A DNA stretch of 64,000 nt from Luteipulveratus halotolerans (GTDB taxonomy: Bacteria > Actinomycetota > Actinomycetes > Actinomycetales > Dermatophilaceae), in assembly GCF_001247745.1 (NCBI RefSeq), contig NZ_LAIR01000002.1:2666001-2730000 (forward strand). Direction: 5' to 3'. Each line of letters opens with the position of its first letter. Within the stretch, counting starts at the first letter, position 1. The translations under genes and the position numbers were made by a program. Shown one piece after another: positions 41,805-48,804 of this stretch. Under the pieces are notes generated by a model that worked only from the letters and a program-made list of their open reading frames with translations, ran no database searches and was not told where the DNA came from.

Positions 41805-42725
41805 GTGGCGGACGAGGTGTTCGAGCAGCTGGTCATCCGCCTGTCGGGCGACCTCGACCGGCTCACCGACAGTGCCTCGACGCTCGCTGCCGACGCGCAC
41901 TTCTCGCGCTACCACTACGAACGCATGATCACCGCGATCGCCGGTGAGAGCCCGACGGCGTTCCGGCGGCGCATCCTGCTGGAGCGCGCGGCGTACCGGA
42001 TGATCACCACCGACCGCCCCCTGCTCGACATCGCGCTCGAGGCCGGGTTCGGCTCGCACAGGGCGTTCACCCGGGCGTTCCAGCGCGCGTACGACGTGGC
42101 ACCCGCCACCTGGCGCCGCCGCCCCACGAAGTACCAGCTCACCAGCCCCAACGACGTGCACTTCCACCCACCCGCGGGCCTGCGACTGCCCGCCCGGACG
42201 GAGATGAGCAGCATGGACCTCGTCGAGCTCCTCGTACGCCACCACGTCTGGGTGGTCGAGCAGCTGGTCGACCGCGCGCGCCGCCTCGACGACGAGCAGC
42301 TCGACGCGCCGCTGAGCGCCCCGGTCGACGGCATCGACGGCGAGTCGTTGCGCTGGCTGCTGTCGCGGCTGATCGGCCAGATGGAGATGTGGCTCGCCGC
42401 GATGCACGACCGCGAGTACGACTTCGGGGTCGAGCAGGCCGAGTCGCTCACCTCGATGCGGCGCCGGATCGCCACCGTCGGGCCCGCGTTCGCCCGGTCC
42501 GTCGACGAGGTCGCGCGCGAGCGCAGGTTCGACGAGACGTTCGTCGACGCGTTCGCGTCACCGCCGATGGTCGTGACCTACGGCGCGATGGTGGCGCACG
42601 TCCTGACGTTCGCGGCACACCACCGGCTGCTCGCGCTCGACCGGCTGCGCGCCTGCGGCATCGACGACCTCGGCTTCGGCGACCCCAAGGAGTGGCTCAT
42701 CCAGCCGCTCACCGACCAGCGCTAA
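41805..42725 (+). CDS. AraC-type regulator fused to a DinB-like domain
   Basis: From GTG 41805 the protein has 306 residues. The N-terminal 105 residues are an AraC double helix-turn-helix (LDRLTDSASTLAADAHFSRY, LDIALEAGFGSHRAFTRAFQ). The C-terminal 180 residues form a four-helix DinB-like bundle (MDLVELLVRHHVWVVEQLVD, LRWLLSRLIGQMEMWLAAMH, GAMVAHVLTFAAHHRLLALD). The histidines are placed as in DinB metal sites, so the domain may bind metal or a thiol ligand as sensor. DinB-fold proteins in actinobacteria often use mycothiol, and mca lies 1.6 kb away, but a link is only suggestive. ATG 41760 would give a longer form. Confidence 0.88.
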   Translation: MADEVFEQLVIRLSGDLDRLTDSASTLAADAHFSRYHYERMITAIAGESPTAFRRRILLERAAYRMITTDRPLLDIALEAGFGSHRAFTRAFQRAYDVAPATWRRRPTKYQLTSPNDVHFHPPAGLRLPARTEMSSMDLVELLVRHHVWVVEQLVDRARRLDDEQLDAPLSAPVDGIDGESLRWLLSRLIGQMEMWLAAMHDREYDFGVEQAESLTSMRRRIATVGPAFARSVDEVARERRFDETFVDAFASPPMVVTYGAMVAHVLTFAAHHRLLALDRLRACGIDDLGFGDPKEWLIQPLTDQR

Positions 42726-42768
42726 ACGGGTCAAACCGCCGTCCTCCGGTGCGTGGACGCTGGTCCGC

Positions 42769-43212
42769 ATGACCGATCCGACCTGCTGGTTCTGCTCCGA
42801 CGACGTCCGCACCGACCCGCCCCCGGGCGGCTGGGTGTACGACGACGCCCACTGGCGCGTCGGCCACGCCCCCGCGTCCTACGCCGTCGCGGGGACGACG
42901 ATCCTGGAGTCACGTCGGCACGTCGCCGACGAGCGCGGCATGTCCGACGCCGAACGGGCCACACTGGCCGACGTCACCGCTCGCACGGTCGAGGCCGTCA
43001 CGCGGGCGACCGGCTGCGACCGGGTGTACAGGTGGGCGACGATGGACGCGTACGCCCACTTCCACCTCTGGCTGGTGCCCTGGTGGGAGACGTCACCGCT
43101 GCGCGGGCCGCGTCGCCTCGTCGACGCCGTCGTCACCGGCGGCGGTACGACGCCCGAGCGCGCGACCGAGACCGCCGCCCGTATCCGCGACGCACTGAGC
43201 GCCTCAGTGTGA
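42769..43212 (+). CDS. HIT-like protein with altered histidine triad
   Basis: A 147-residue protein: a zinc-type CWFC pair at the N-terminus (DPTCWFCSDDV), GTTILESRRHVADERGMSD and YAHFHLWLVPWWE at the active-site position. The canonical HIT triad H-x-H-x-H is H-F-H-L-W here, the third histidine replaced by Trp, so classic nucleotidyl transfer or hydrolysis may be lost or changed. Similar degenerate triads occur in actinobacterial HIT-like proteins. It overlaps the end of the opposite-strand small TM gene by nine bases. Confidence 0.82.
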   Translation: MTDPTCWFCSDDVRTDPPPGGWVYDDAHWRVGHAPASYAVAGTTILESRRHVADERGMSDAERATLADVTARTVEAVTRATGCDRVYRWATMDAYAHFHLWLVPWWETSPLRGPRRLVDAVVTGGGTTPERATETAARIRDALSASV

Positions 43213-43413
43213 GCCGGGCTCCGGCGTGCTGCCGTCAGCGCCCTTGCTCTCCTCGCGCTGCTGCGCCTCCTGCTCCTCGCGGTAGCGCACACCGCGCAGC
43301 CGGTTGTTCATGCTGCGGAACAGGAAGAAGCAGACCACCGCGAGACCGAACAGCACGACGAAGCCACCCAGGCCCGCCGTGATCTGTGTGCTCGCTGCAC
43401 CCGAACCACCCAT
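43204..43413 (-). CDS. Small single-pass membrane protein downstream of mca
   Basis: A 69-residue protein from ATG 43413 with AGGAGG eight bases upstream. One helix (AGLGGFVVLFGLAVVCFFLF) is followed by a basic then acidic tail (MNNRLRGVRYREEQEAQQRE). It starts two bases before the mca stop ends, so it is translated with Mca. Mycobacteria have an equivalent small TM gene next to mca (Rv1081c). Function unknown. Confidence 0.85.
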   Translation of the reverse strand: MGGSGAASTQITAGLGGFVVLFGLAVVCFFLFRSMNNRLRGVRYREEQEAQQREESKGADGSTPEPGSH

Positions 43414-43414
43414 C

Positions 43415-44395
43415 TCAGGCCTCCTCGCGCGCGCGTACGTCATCCACCACGAGCGTGCGATCGCCCGTCGTGGCCAGCTGGTCGGCGTCGTCCGCCGAGC
43501 CCAGGCCGGCGAACAGGTCGTCCTCGACGCCTTCGCCAGGCTGGACGTAGGACAACGTCAGGTCGAAGTCCTCGGTCGGCCAGACCCTGGCCTGCATCTC
43601 CTTGGTGATGCGGAAGAAGTTGCCGTCCGGGTCGACCTGGGTGGCATGGGCGAGCAGCGCCTGCTCGCGCTTGCCGAAGTAGTCCGAGCAGGGCACGCGC
43701 GTGGTGATGCGCCCCTCCGGCCGGTCACCCCAGTTGGCGATCCACTCGGCGTACGGCGACTCGATGCCCGCCTCGGTCAGCGCCTCGTGGAACGCCGTGA
43801 GCTTGGCCCGCGAGAACCCGCGGTCGTAGTAGAGCTTCAGCGGCTGCCACGGCTCGCCTGCGTGCGGGTACGCCGACGCGTCGCCCGCCGCCCGGAACGC
43901 CGCGACCGACACCACGTGGCACATGATGTGGTCGGGGTGGGGGTAGCCGCCGTTCTCGTCGTACGTCGTGATCACGTGCGGGCGGAACTCGCGGATCACG
44001 CGCACCAGGGCCTCGGTCGTGACGTCGAGCGGCTCGAGCGCGAAGCAGCCCTCGGGCAGCGGCGGCAGCGGATCGCCCTCGGGCAGACCGGAGTCGACGA
44101 AGCCCAGCCAGGTGTGCTGCACGCCGAGGATCGCCTGCGCCGCCGCCATCTCACGTCGGCGCACCTTGGGCAGGTCGCGCTCGATCTCGGCATCGCCCTG
44201 GAGCCGCGGGTTGAGCACGTCGCCGCGCTCGCCGCCGGTGCACGAGACCACCATGACCTCGTGGCCCTCGGCGGAGTAGCGGGCGAGCGTCGCCGCGCCC
44301 TTGCTCGACTCGTCGTCAGGGTGCGCGTGCACGGCCATCAGCCGCAGGCGGTCAGACACGAAAGGCCCCTCGTGGTCAGTCAGTGACGTCGTCAT
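43415..44395 (-). CDS. mca: Mycothiol S-conjugate amidase
   Basis: A 326-residue zinc amidase of the PIG-L/LmbE family that cleaves mycothiol adducts so that the mercapturic acid can be exported. The zinc motif AHPDDE is at residues 24-29, with ATLARYSAEGHEVMVVSCTG, DSGLPEGDP, YDENGGYPHPDHIMCH (third metal ligand) and the Mca-specific C-terminal region. ATG 44395 has GGGAG upstream; GTG 44359 (VSDRLRLM) is an alternative. It shows that the organism makes mycothiol, an actinobacterial marker. Followed at once by the small TM protein gene. Confidence 0.95.
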   Translation of the reverse strand: MTTSLTDHEGPFVSDRLRLMAVHAHPDDESSKGAATLARYSAEGHEVMVVSCTGGERGDVLNPRLQGDAEIERDLPKVRRREMAAAQAILGVQHTWLGFVDSGLPEGDPLPPLPEGCFALEPLDVTTEALVRVIREFRPHVITTYDENGGYPHPDHIMCHVVSVAAFRAAGDASAYPHAGEPWQPLKLYYDRGFSRAKLTAFHEALTEAGIESPYAEWIANWGDRPEGRITTRVPCSDYFGKREQALLAHATQVDPDGNFFRITKEMQARVWPTEDFDLTLSYVQPGEGVEDDLFAGLGSADDADQLATTGDRTLVVDDVRAREEA

Positions 44396-44527
44396 GCGGC
44401 TCCCGCCCGGTCAGGGCAGCAGCCGCACCTCCCGCTCGCCCGGTCACGAGCAGGACAACAACGCCTCCTATCCTCTCACTCGGGTCCCGCGCCAGACCGC
44501 CTGGCCACCCGAGCACGAGGAGCAGCC

Positions 44528-44893
44528 GTGGCCATCTCCCGCCCAGCGCCCGGTGAGGGCAAGTGGTGGGTCCTCGGCACGATCGGCGTCCTGCTGGGCG
44601 TCGTGCTCGCGACCTGGTGGGGTGTGTCGGCCACCCAGGGTGTGTCGTGGAACGACGCGGGCAACAAGGTGGTCTCCGACCGGTCGGTGCAGGTCCGCTT
44701 CGACGTCACGGCCGACACCAGCAAGGGCGTCACGTGCAAGGTGAAGGCCCTCGCCGTCGACCACTCGGTGGTCGGGTCCAAGCAGGTCACCTACCCGCCG
44801 AGCAAGCACAGCTCCACGCGCTACGTCGAGACGATCGCGACGACCCAGCGCGCGACCACCGCGACCGTCGACTCCTGCGACTACACGCCCTGA
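44528..44893 (+). CDS. DUF4307 membrane-anchored protein
   Basis: A 121-residue protein starting at GTG 44528 after AGGAGC. One N-terminal membrane segment (WWVLGTIGVLLGVVLATWWG) is followed by an extracytoplasmic beta-rich domain with two cysteines (GVTCKVKAL and VDSCDYTP) that could form a disulfide. DUF4307 proteins are found divergent from mca across actinobacteria, in mycobacteria as Rv1083. Function unknown. Confidence 0.88.
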   Translation: MAISRPAPGEGKWWVLGTIGVLLGVVLATWWGVSATQGVSWNDAGNKVVSDRSVQVRFDVTADTSKGVTCKVKALAVDHSVVGSKQVTYPPSKHSSTRYVETIATTQRATTATVDSCDYTP

Positions 44894-44932
44894 GCGACCA
44901 CGCTTCGGAGTGGCTTTGGCCACAGAAGTTGC

Positions 44933-44938
44933 TACACT
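44933..44938 (+). promoter_or_regulatory. greA promoter -10 box
   Basis: TACACT lies 124 bases before the greA start codon. No clear -35 box was found at the usual spacing. It implies a 5' leader of about 115 bases. Confidence 0.45.
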
Positions 44939-44957
44939 CGTAGGTTCACCGAGGGTC

Positions 44958-45003
44958 TGGGATCGACTTCGCGAGGCGAAGCGACCCGGGCCTCGTTGTT
45001 TGG
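44958..45003 (+). promoter_or_regulatory. Putative attenuator in the greA leader
   Basis: Two mutually exclusive hairpins are visible: CTTCGC/GCGAAG (44967-44972 with 44976-44981), extendable outward to GGG/CCC, and CGAGGC/GCCTCG (44972-44977 with 44990-44995) followed by TTGTTT. The second has the form of an intrinsic terminator, unusual in this GC-rich genome. Confidence 0.4.
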
Positions 45004-45061
45004 CCGCCGACCGTTTCGGGGGTGTGCGGCCAGACCCCGTACCCATGCAAGGAGAACCATC

Positions 45062-45556
45062 GTGACCGACACCGCCAGTGCATCGGCGAGCTTCCTGACG
45101 CAGGAGGCCTACGACCGCCTCAAGGCCGAGCTCGAGCAGCTGTCTGGCGAGGGCCGCACCGAGATCGCCAAGCGCATCGAGGCGGCTCGCGAGGAGGGCG
45201 ACCTCAAGGAGAACGGCGGCTACCACGCGGCCAAGGAGGAGCAGGGCAAGATGGAGGCCCGCATCCGCCAGCTCACCGAGCTGCTGCGCAACGCCACCGT
45301 CGGCCAGGCCCCCAAGGACGACGGCATCGTCGAGCCCGGCATGGTCGTGACCGTCGAGATGTTCGGCGGCGAGGAGAAGTTCCTGCTCGGCAGCCGGGAG
45401 ATCGCCGGCGACTCCGACCTCGACGTCTACAGCGAGAAGTCGCCCCTCGGCGCCGCCATCAACGGCAAGAAGGTCGGCGACGAGACCTCCTACGAGGCGC
45501 CCAACGGCAAGACCATCGCGGTCAAGGTCATCGCGGCCACGCCGTACGCCGCCTGA
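45062..45556 (+). CDS. greA: Transcription elongation factor GreA
   Basis: A 164-residue factor that rescues backtracked RNA polymerase. The coiled-coil N-terminal domain has LTQEAYDRLKAELEQLSGEG and the tip AREEGDLKENGGYHAAKEEQ with the acidic pair (Asp47, Glu50) that enters the secondary channel. The C-terminal FKBP-like domain includes EKFLLGSREIAGDSDLDVYS and SPLGAAINGKKVGDE. It starts at GTG 45062 with AAGGAGA upstream. A strong terminator follows at 45574. A possible attenuator precedes it. Confidence 0.97.
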   Translation: MTDTASASASFLTQEAYDRLKAELEQLSGEGRTEIAKRIEAAREEGDLKENGGYHAAKEEQGKMEARIRQLTELLRNATVGQAPKDDGIVEPGMVVTVEMFGGEEKFLLGSREIAGDSDLDVYSEKSPLGAAINGKKVGDETSYEAPNGKTIAVKVIAATPYAA

Positions 45557-45573
45557 GGCCCCCAGCACGACTC

Positions 45574-45610
45574 GAAGGCCCGGTCCCGCACCTCGCGGGA
45601 CCGGGCCTTC
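45574..45610 (+). terminator. greA terminator
   Basis: GAAGGCCCGGTCCCGC (45574-45589) pairs exactly with 45595-45610, five-base loop; 17 bases past the greA stop. Confidence 0.85.
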
Positions 45611-45641
45611 TGCGTTGCGTCTCGTCACCCGAGACGCCAAC

Positions 45642-45670
45642 TTGCCTGACTCTTATGCATTGCATAACTT
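45642..45670 (+). promoter_or_regulatory. Promoter of the organosulfur operon
   Basis: TTGCCT (45642-45647) and TAACTT (45665-45670) separated by 17 bases; transcription would begin about eight bases later, at the first base of the riboswitch. Confidence 0.65.
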
Positions 45671-45678
45671 TCACTTAG

Positions 45679-45788
45679 GTCTTGAGCTCCAGCGCACAGC
45701 CCCGGCTTGCTGGACAGCAACCCTCCACCGCGGTGGGGTGCTCCGGGTGACGACCTGGCCCGACCATCCGGTCGGCGCAAGCGCGGAC
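45679..45788 (+). ncRNA. SAM-IV riboswitch
   Basis: The RNA matches the SAM-IV pattern closely. P1 is GGTC with GACC; P2 is CCAGC...GCTGG enclosing CAGCCCCGGCTT; the core has CAGCAACCCTCCACCGCGG, then GTGGGGTGCTCCGGGTGACG; a further hairpin is CCGACC/GGTCGG followed by the conserved CGCAAGCGCGG. SAM-IV elements bind S-adenosylmethionine and switch off sulfur assimilation genes in actinobacteria. A GGACTCTC/GAGGGTCC hairpin and the ribosome site of the leader peptide lie just downstream and form the likely expression platform. Confidence 0.92.
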
Positions 45789-45826
45789 TCTCCCCCGAGG
45801 GTCCTCCTCACCGAGGGAGCTCGACG

Positions 45827-45928
45827 ATGACCGCTCACCACGGCTCACGTCTCTTCGCGGCGCACGCCCACCGGGCGGCGTACCGCCTGCACATCGACCT
45901 GATGCGCGTCTGCGCCGGGTCCTGCTGA
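45827..45928 (+). CDS. Cysteine-type leader peptide
   Basis: A 33-codon ORF with GAGGGAG upstream of its ATG, ending RLHIDLMRVCAGSC. Its H-I-D-L-x-R-V...C end matches the actinobacterial leader peptides (H-V-D-L-x-R-x-x-S-x-x-C) that precede sulfur and cysteine uptake or assimilation genes. Two cysteine codons lie in the last five positions, so stalled translation under cysteine shortage could alter downstream folding. It sits between the SAM-IV element and the ABC permease gene, giving two sulfur signals in one leader. The ribosome-stalling function is inference. Confidence 0.82.
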   Translation: MTAHHGSRLFAAHAHRAAYRLHIDLMRVCAGSC

Positions 45929-46012
45929 CCGCACGCCTTCACCTCGGGCCTCCGCCCGCCCACGCACCCACCTCTCGCTCCGCCTCACCGGACCGACCCC
46001 TGGGAGACAGCC

Positions 46013-46990
46013 ATGTCCACGTCATCGACGCTGCCCGCACCCGCCACGCTCGACCCACCCGCACCCGACGCCCGCCCGGCCCTGCAGGTCGTGCCCCGCC
46101 GTCGGCCCTGGCGCTGGGTCGGCACCGCGCTCGTCGTCGTCCTGCTCGCGCAGCTGGTCAACGGCCTGGTGACCAACCCCGCCTGGGAGTGGTCGACCGT
46201 CGGGGACTACCTGTTCACCACCACGATCCTGCGTGCGCTGCTCACCACGATCCAGCTGACCGTGCTCGGCACCGTGCTCGGCTTCGCCCTCGGCGTCGTG
46301 CTCGCGGCGATGCGGCTGTCGGGCAGCGCGTTCCTGCAAGGGGTCGCCTGGACCTACGTCTGGGCGTTCCGCTCGATCCCGCTGATCGTGCAGCTGCTGT
46401 TCTGGTTCAACATCGCCTACCTCTACAAGCAGCTCAGCATCGGCGTGCCGTTCGGACCGGAGCTGTTCACCTTCAGCACCAGCAACGTCATCGGGGCGAT
46501 GGGCGCAGCGGTGCTCGGCCTCGCCCTGCACCAGGCGGCGTACGCGGCCGAGATCATCCGGGGCGGCATCGCCTCCGTCGACCCCGGACAGCTGGAAGCC
46601 GCTGCGGCACTGGGGATTCCGCGCCGCAGGCAGTTCTTCAAGATCGTGCTCCCGCAGGCGATGCGCTCGATCCTGCCCAACGCCACCAACGAGGTGATCA
46701 GCCTCTTCAAGGGCACCTCGATCGTGTCGGTGCTGGCGATCCCCGAGCTCTTCTACCAGGTGCAGGTGATCTACGGACGGACCTCGCGCGTCGTACCCCT
46801 GCTCATCGTCGCCACCATCTGGTACGTCGTCCTCACGACCGCGTTGTCCATCGGGCAGTACTACCTGGAGCGGCACTACGCCAAGGGCAGCACCCGAGTC
46901 GTACCGCCAACACCGTTGCAGCGCTTACGTTCTCGCATCTCGGCCTGCCGCACTGATGCCGCCGCCGCACGTGGCGAGGTGACCCGATGA
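46013..46990 (+). CDS. Polar amino-acid-type ABC transporter permease
   Basis: A 325-residue inner-membrane permease. A Pro-rich cytoplasmic N-terminus precedes WVGTALVVVLLAQLVNGLVT. The HisM/ArtQ permease core follows: ALLTTIQLTVLGTVLGFALG, WAFRSIPLIVQLLFWFNIAY, HQAAYAAEIIRGGIASVDPG and the EAA coupling loop EAAAALGIPRRRQFFKIVLP, with FKGTSIVSVLAIPELFYQVQ. It has a single permease gene, so it probably works as a homodimer. It is the first structural gene after the riboswitch and leader peptide; start ATG 46013 with GGGAG upstream. Import of a sulfur-containing amino acid or derivative is inferred from the regulation. Confidence 0.9.
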   Translation: MSTSSTLPAPATLDPPAPDARPALQVVPRRRPWRWVGTALVVVLLAQLVNGLVTNPAWEWSTVGDYLFTTTILRALLTTIQLTVLGTVLGFALGVVLAAMRLSGSAFLQGVAWTYVWAFRSIPLIVQLLFWFNIAYLYKQLSIGVPFGPELFTFSTSNVIGAMGAAVLGLALHQAAYAAEIIRGGIASVDPGQLEAAAALGIPRRRQFFKIVLPQAMRSILPNATNEVISLFKGTSIVSVLAIPELFYQVQVIYGRTSRVVPLLIVATIWYVVLTTALSIGQYYLERHYAKGSTRVVPPTPLQRLRSRISACRTDAAAARGEVTR

Positions 46991-47769
46991 GCGCCGCCGA
47001 GGCCGTACGCCGGCCGGTCGTCGACGTCGACCACGTCACCAAGTCCTTCGGTGACCATGTCGTCCTTCGCGACATCTCGCTGAGCGTCGAGCAGGGCAGC
47101 GTCACCGTCGTGCTCGGTCCGTCCGGCTCGGGGAAGTCGACCCTGCTGCGCACGATCAATCATCTCGAGAAGGTCGACCGAGGACAGATCCACGTCGACG
47201 GCGACCTCATCGGCTATCGCCGTCAAGGCGATCGGTTGCACGAGCTGCGTGAGCGGGACGTGCTGCGTCAGCGTTCGCGGATCGGGTTCGTCTTCCAGGA
47301 CTTCAACCTGTTCCCGCACCTCACGGTGCTGCAGAACGTCGCCGAGGCCCCCGTGTCCGCGCAAGGGCGCAAGCGTGCCGAGGTCGAGGCGCTGGCAGAG
47401 CGGCTGCTCGCCCGAGTCGGCCTGTCGGACAAGGCTTCTGCCTATCCGCGGCAGCTGTCCGGCGGTCAGCAGCAGCGCGTCGCCATCGCCCGAGCGCTGG
47501 CCCTGGAGCCGAAGGTGCTGCTGTTCGACGAGCCGACCTCGGCGCTCGACCCCGAGCTGGTCGGCGAGGTGCTCGACGTCATCCGGTCACTCGCCGACGA
47601 GGGCGCCACGCTCGTCGTCGTCACGCACGAGATCGGCTTCGCCCGCGAGATCGCCGACACGGTCGTGTTCATGGACCACGGCCAGGTCGTCGAGTCCGGG
47701 CCGCCTGCGCAGGTCATCGACTCCCCCACCCACGAGCGCACCCGCGCCTTCATCCGCCGCGTCCTCTGA
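46987..47769 (+). CDS. Polar amino-acid-type ABC transporter ATPase
   Basis: A 260-residue ATPase overlapping the permease stop by four bases (ATGA). Walker A VLGPSGSGKSTLLRTINHLE, Q-loop GFVFQDFNLFPHLTVLQNVA, signature QLSGGQQQRVAIARALALEP, Walker B VLLFDEPTSALDPELVGEVL and VVTHEIGFAREIADTVVFMD are complete. It energises the adjacent permease. Confidence 0.95.
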   Translation: MSAAEAVRRPVVDVDHVTKSFGDHVVLRDISLSVEQGSVTVVLGPSGSGKSTLLRTINHLEKVDRGQIHVDGDLIGYRRQGDRLHELRERDVLRQRSRIGFVFQDFNLFPHLTVLQNVAEAPVSAQGRKRAEVEALAERLLARVGLSDKASAYPRQLSGGQQQRVAIARALALEPKVLLFDEPTSALDPELVGEVLDVIRSLADEGATLVVVTHEIGFAREIADTVVFMDHGQVVESGPPAQVIDSPTHERTRAFIRRVL

Positions 47770-47793
47770 CACGCACTCACGAAGCGAGAAACC

Positions 47794-48804
47794 ATGCACA
47801 CCAACGCTGTTCGACGTCGTACGACGATCGCCGCCGTCATCGGACTCGGCCTGACCGCGCTGGCCGGCTGCTCCGAGCCGCAGGAGGCCGCGACCAAGGC
47901 CACCATCGCGCCGGCGGCCGGTGAGGCGAAGGCACAGGTCGTCAGCTACGACACCTCACCGGCCCAGTCGGAGCGCATCACGGGCGTGCGCGACGCGGCG
48001 CTCAACGCCCAGCTGCCCGAGGCGATCCGCAAGCGCGGCACGATCATCGTCGGCAGCGGGTCCGCTGCGGGCGGAAGCCCGCCGCTGGGGTTCACCGCCA
48101 CGGACAACAAGACGCCGGTGGGCGTCGAGACCGACATCGCGCACCTGATCAGCGACATCCTCGGGGTCAAGCCGCAGGTGAGCACGACGTCGTTCGAGAA
48201 CCTGTTCGTCGGCATCGACTCCGACCGCTACGACGTCGCCCTGTCCAACGTGGGCGTGAGCGAGCAGCGCAAGGAGAAGTACGACTTCGCGACCTACCGC
48301 CTCGGTCTGCACGCGTTCGAGGTGCCGAAGGACTCGACCCTGAAGGTCCGCGGTGCCGCGGACGTGTCCGGCAAGCGGGTCGGCGTCAGCTCGGGCACCC
48401 TGCAGGAGGACGTCCTGCTGCGCTGGAACGCCGAGAACACCAAGGCCGGACGTGCGCCGGCCAAGGTCGTCTACTACCAGAACCAGGCCGACTACTACCT
48501 CGCGCTCGCGTCGGGCCGCATCGACGCGTTCCTCGGGCCGAACCCCACCGCGACCTACCACGTCGCCACCGACGGCAAGACCAAGATCGTCGGCACGGTC
48601 TCGTCGAGCTATCCCGTGCAGGGCAAGGTCGGTGTCCTCACCAAGAAGGGCAGCGGCCTCGCCCCGCTGGCGCAGAAGGCGCTCAACAAGGCCATCGCCG
48701 ACGGCTCGTACGCCAAGGTGCTCAAGCGCTGGGGGCTGACGTCCGAGTCCGTGCCCACGTCCGAGCTCAACCCGCCCGGTCTGCCGAAGCCGGCGGGGTC
48801 GTGA
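47794..48804 (+). CDS. ABC transporter substrate-binding lipoprotein
   Basis: A 336-residue family-3 (SBP_bac_3) binding protein. The signal TTIAAVIGLGLTALAGCSEP has lipobox L-A-G-C. A 50-residue linker leads to KRGTIIVGSGSAAGGSPPLG, VGVETDIAHLISDILGVKPQ, LFVGIDSDRYDVALSNVGVS and KRVGVSSGTLQEDVLLRWNA, YYQNQADYYLALASGRIDAF. The general alpha-amino-acid binding positions are only partly conserved, so the ligand may be an unusual amino-acid derivative. The stop overlaps the next gene's GTG by four bases. Confidence 0.92.
   Translation: MHTNAVRRRTTIAAVIGLGLTALAGCSEPQEAATKATIAPAAGEAKAQVVSYDTSPAQSERITGVRDAALNAQLPEAIRKRGTIIVGSGSAAGGSPPLGFTATDNKTPVGVETDIAHLISDILGVKPQVSTTSFENLFVGIDSDRYDVALSNVGVSEQRKEKYDFATYRLGLHAFEVPKDSTLKVRGAADVSGKRVGVSSGTLQEDVLLRWNAENTKAGRAPAKVVYYQNQADYYLALASGRIDAFLGPNPTATYHVATDGKTKIVGTVSSSYPVQGKVGVLTKKGSGLAPLAQKALNKAIADGSYAKVLKRWGLTSESVPTSELNPPGLPKPAGS

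Noticed and set aside
45929..46012. Classic intrinsic terminator after the leader peptide
   Set aside because: Only a weak GGGC/GCCC stem is visible with no T-run, so the attenuation mechanism cannot be assigned from sequence alone.
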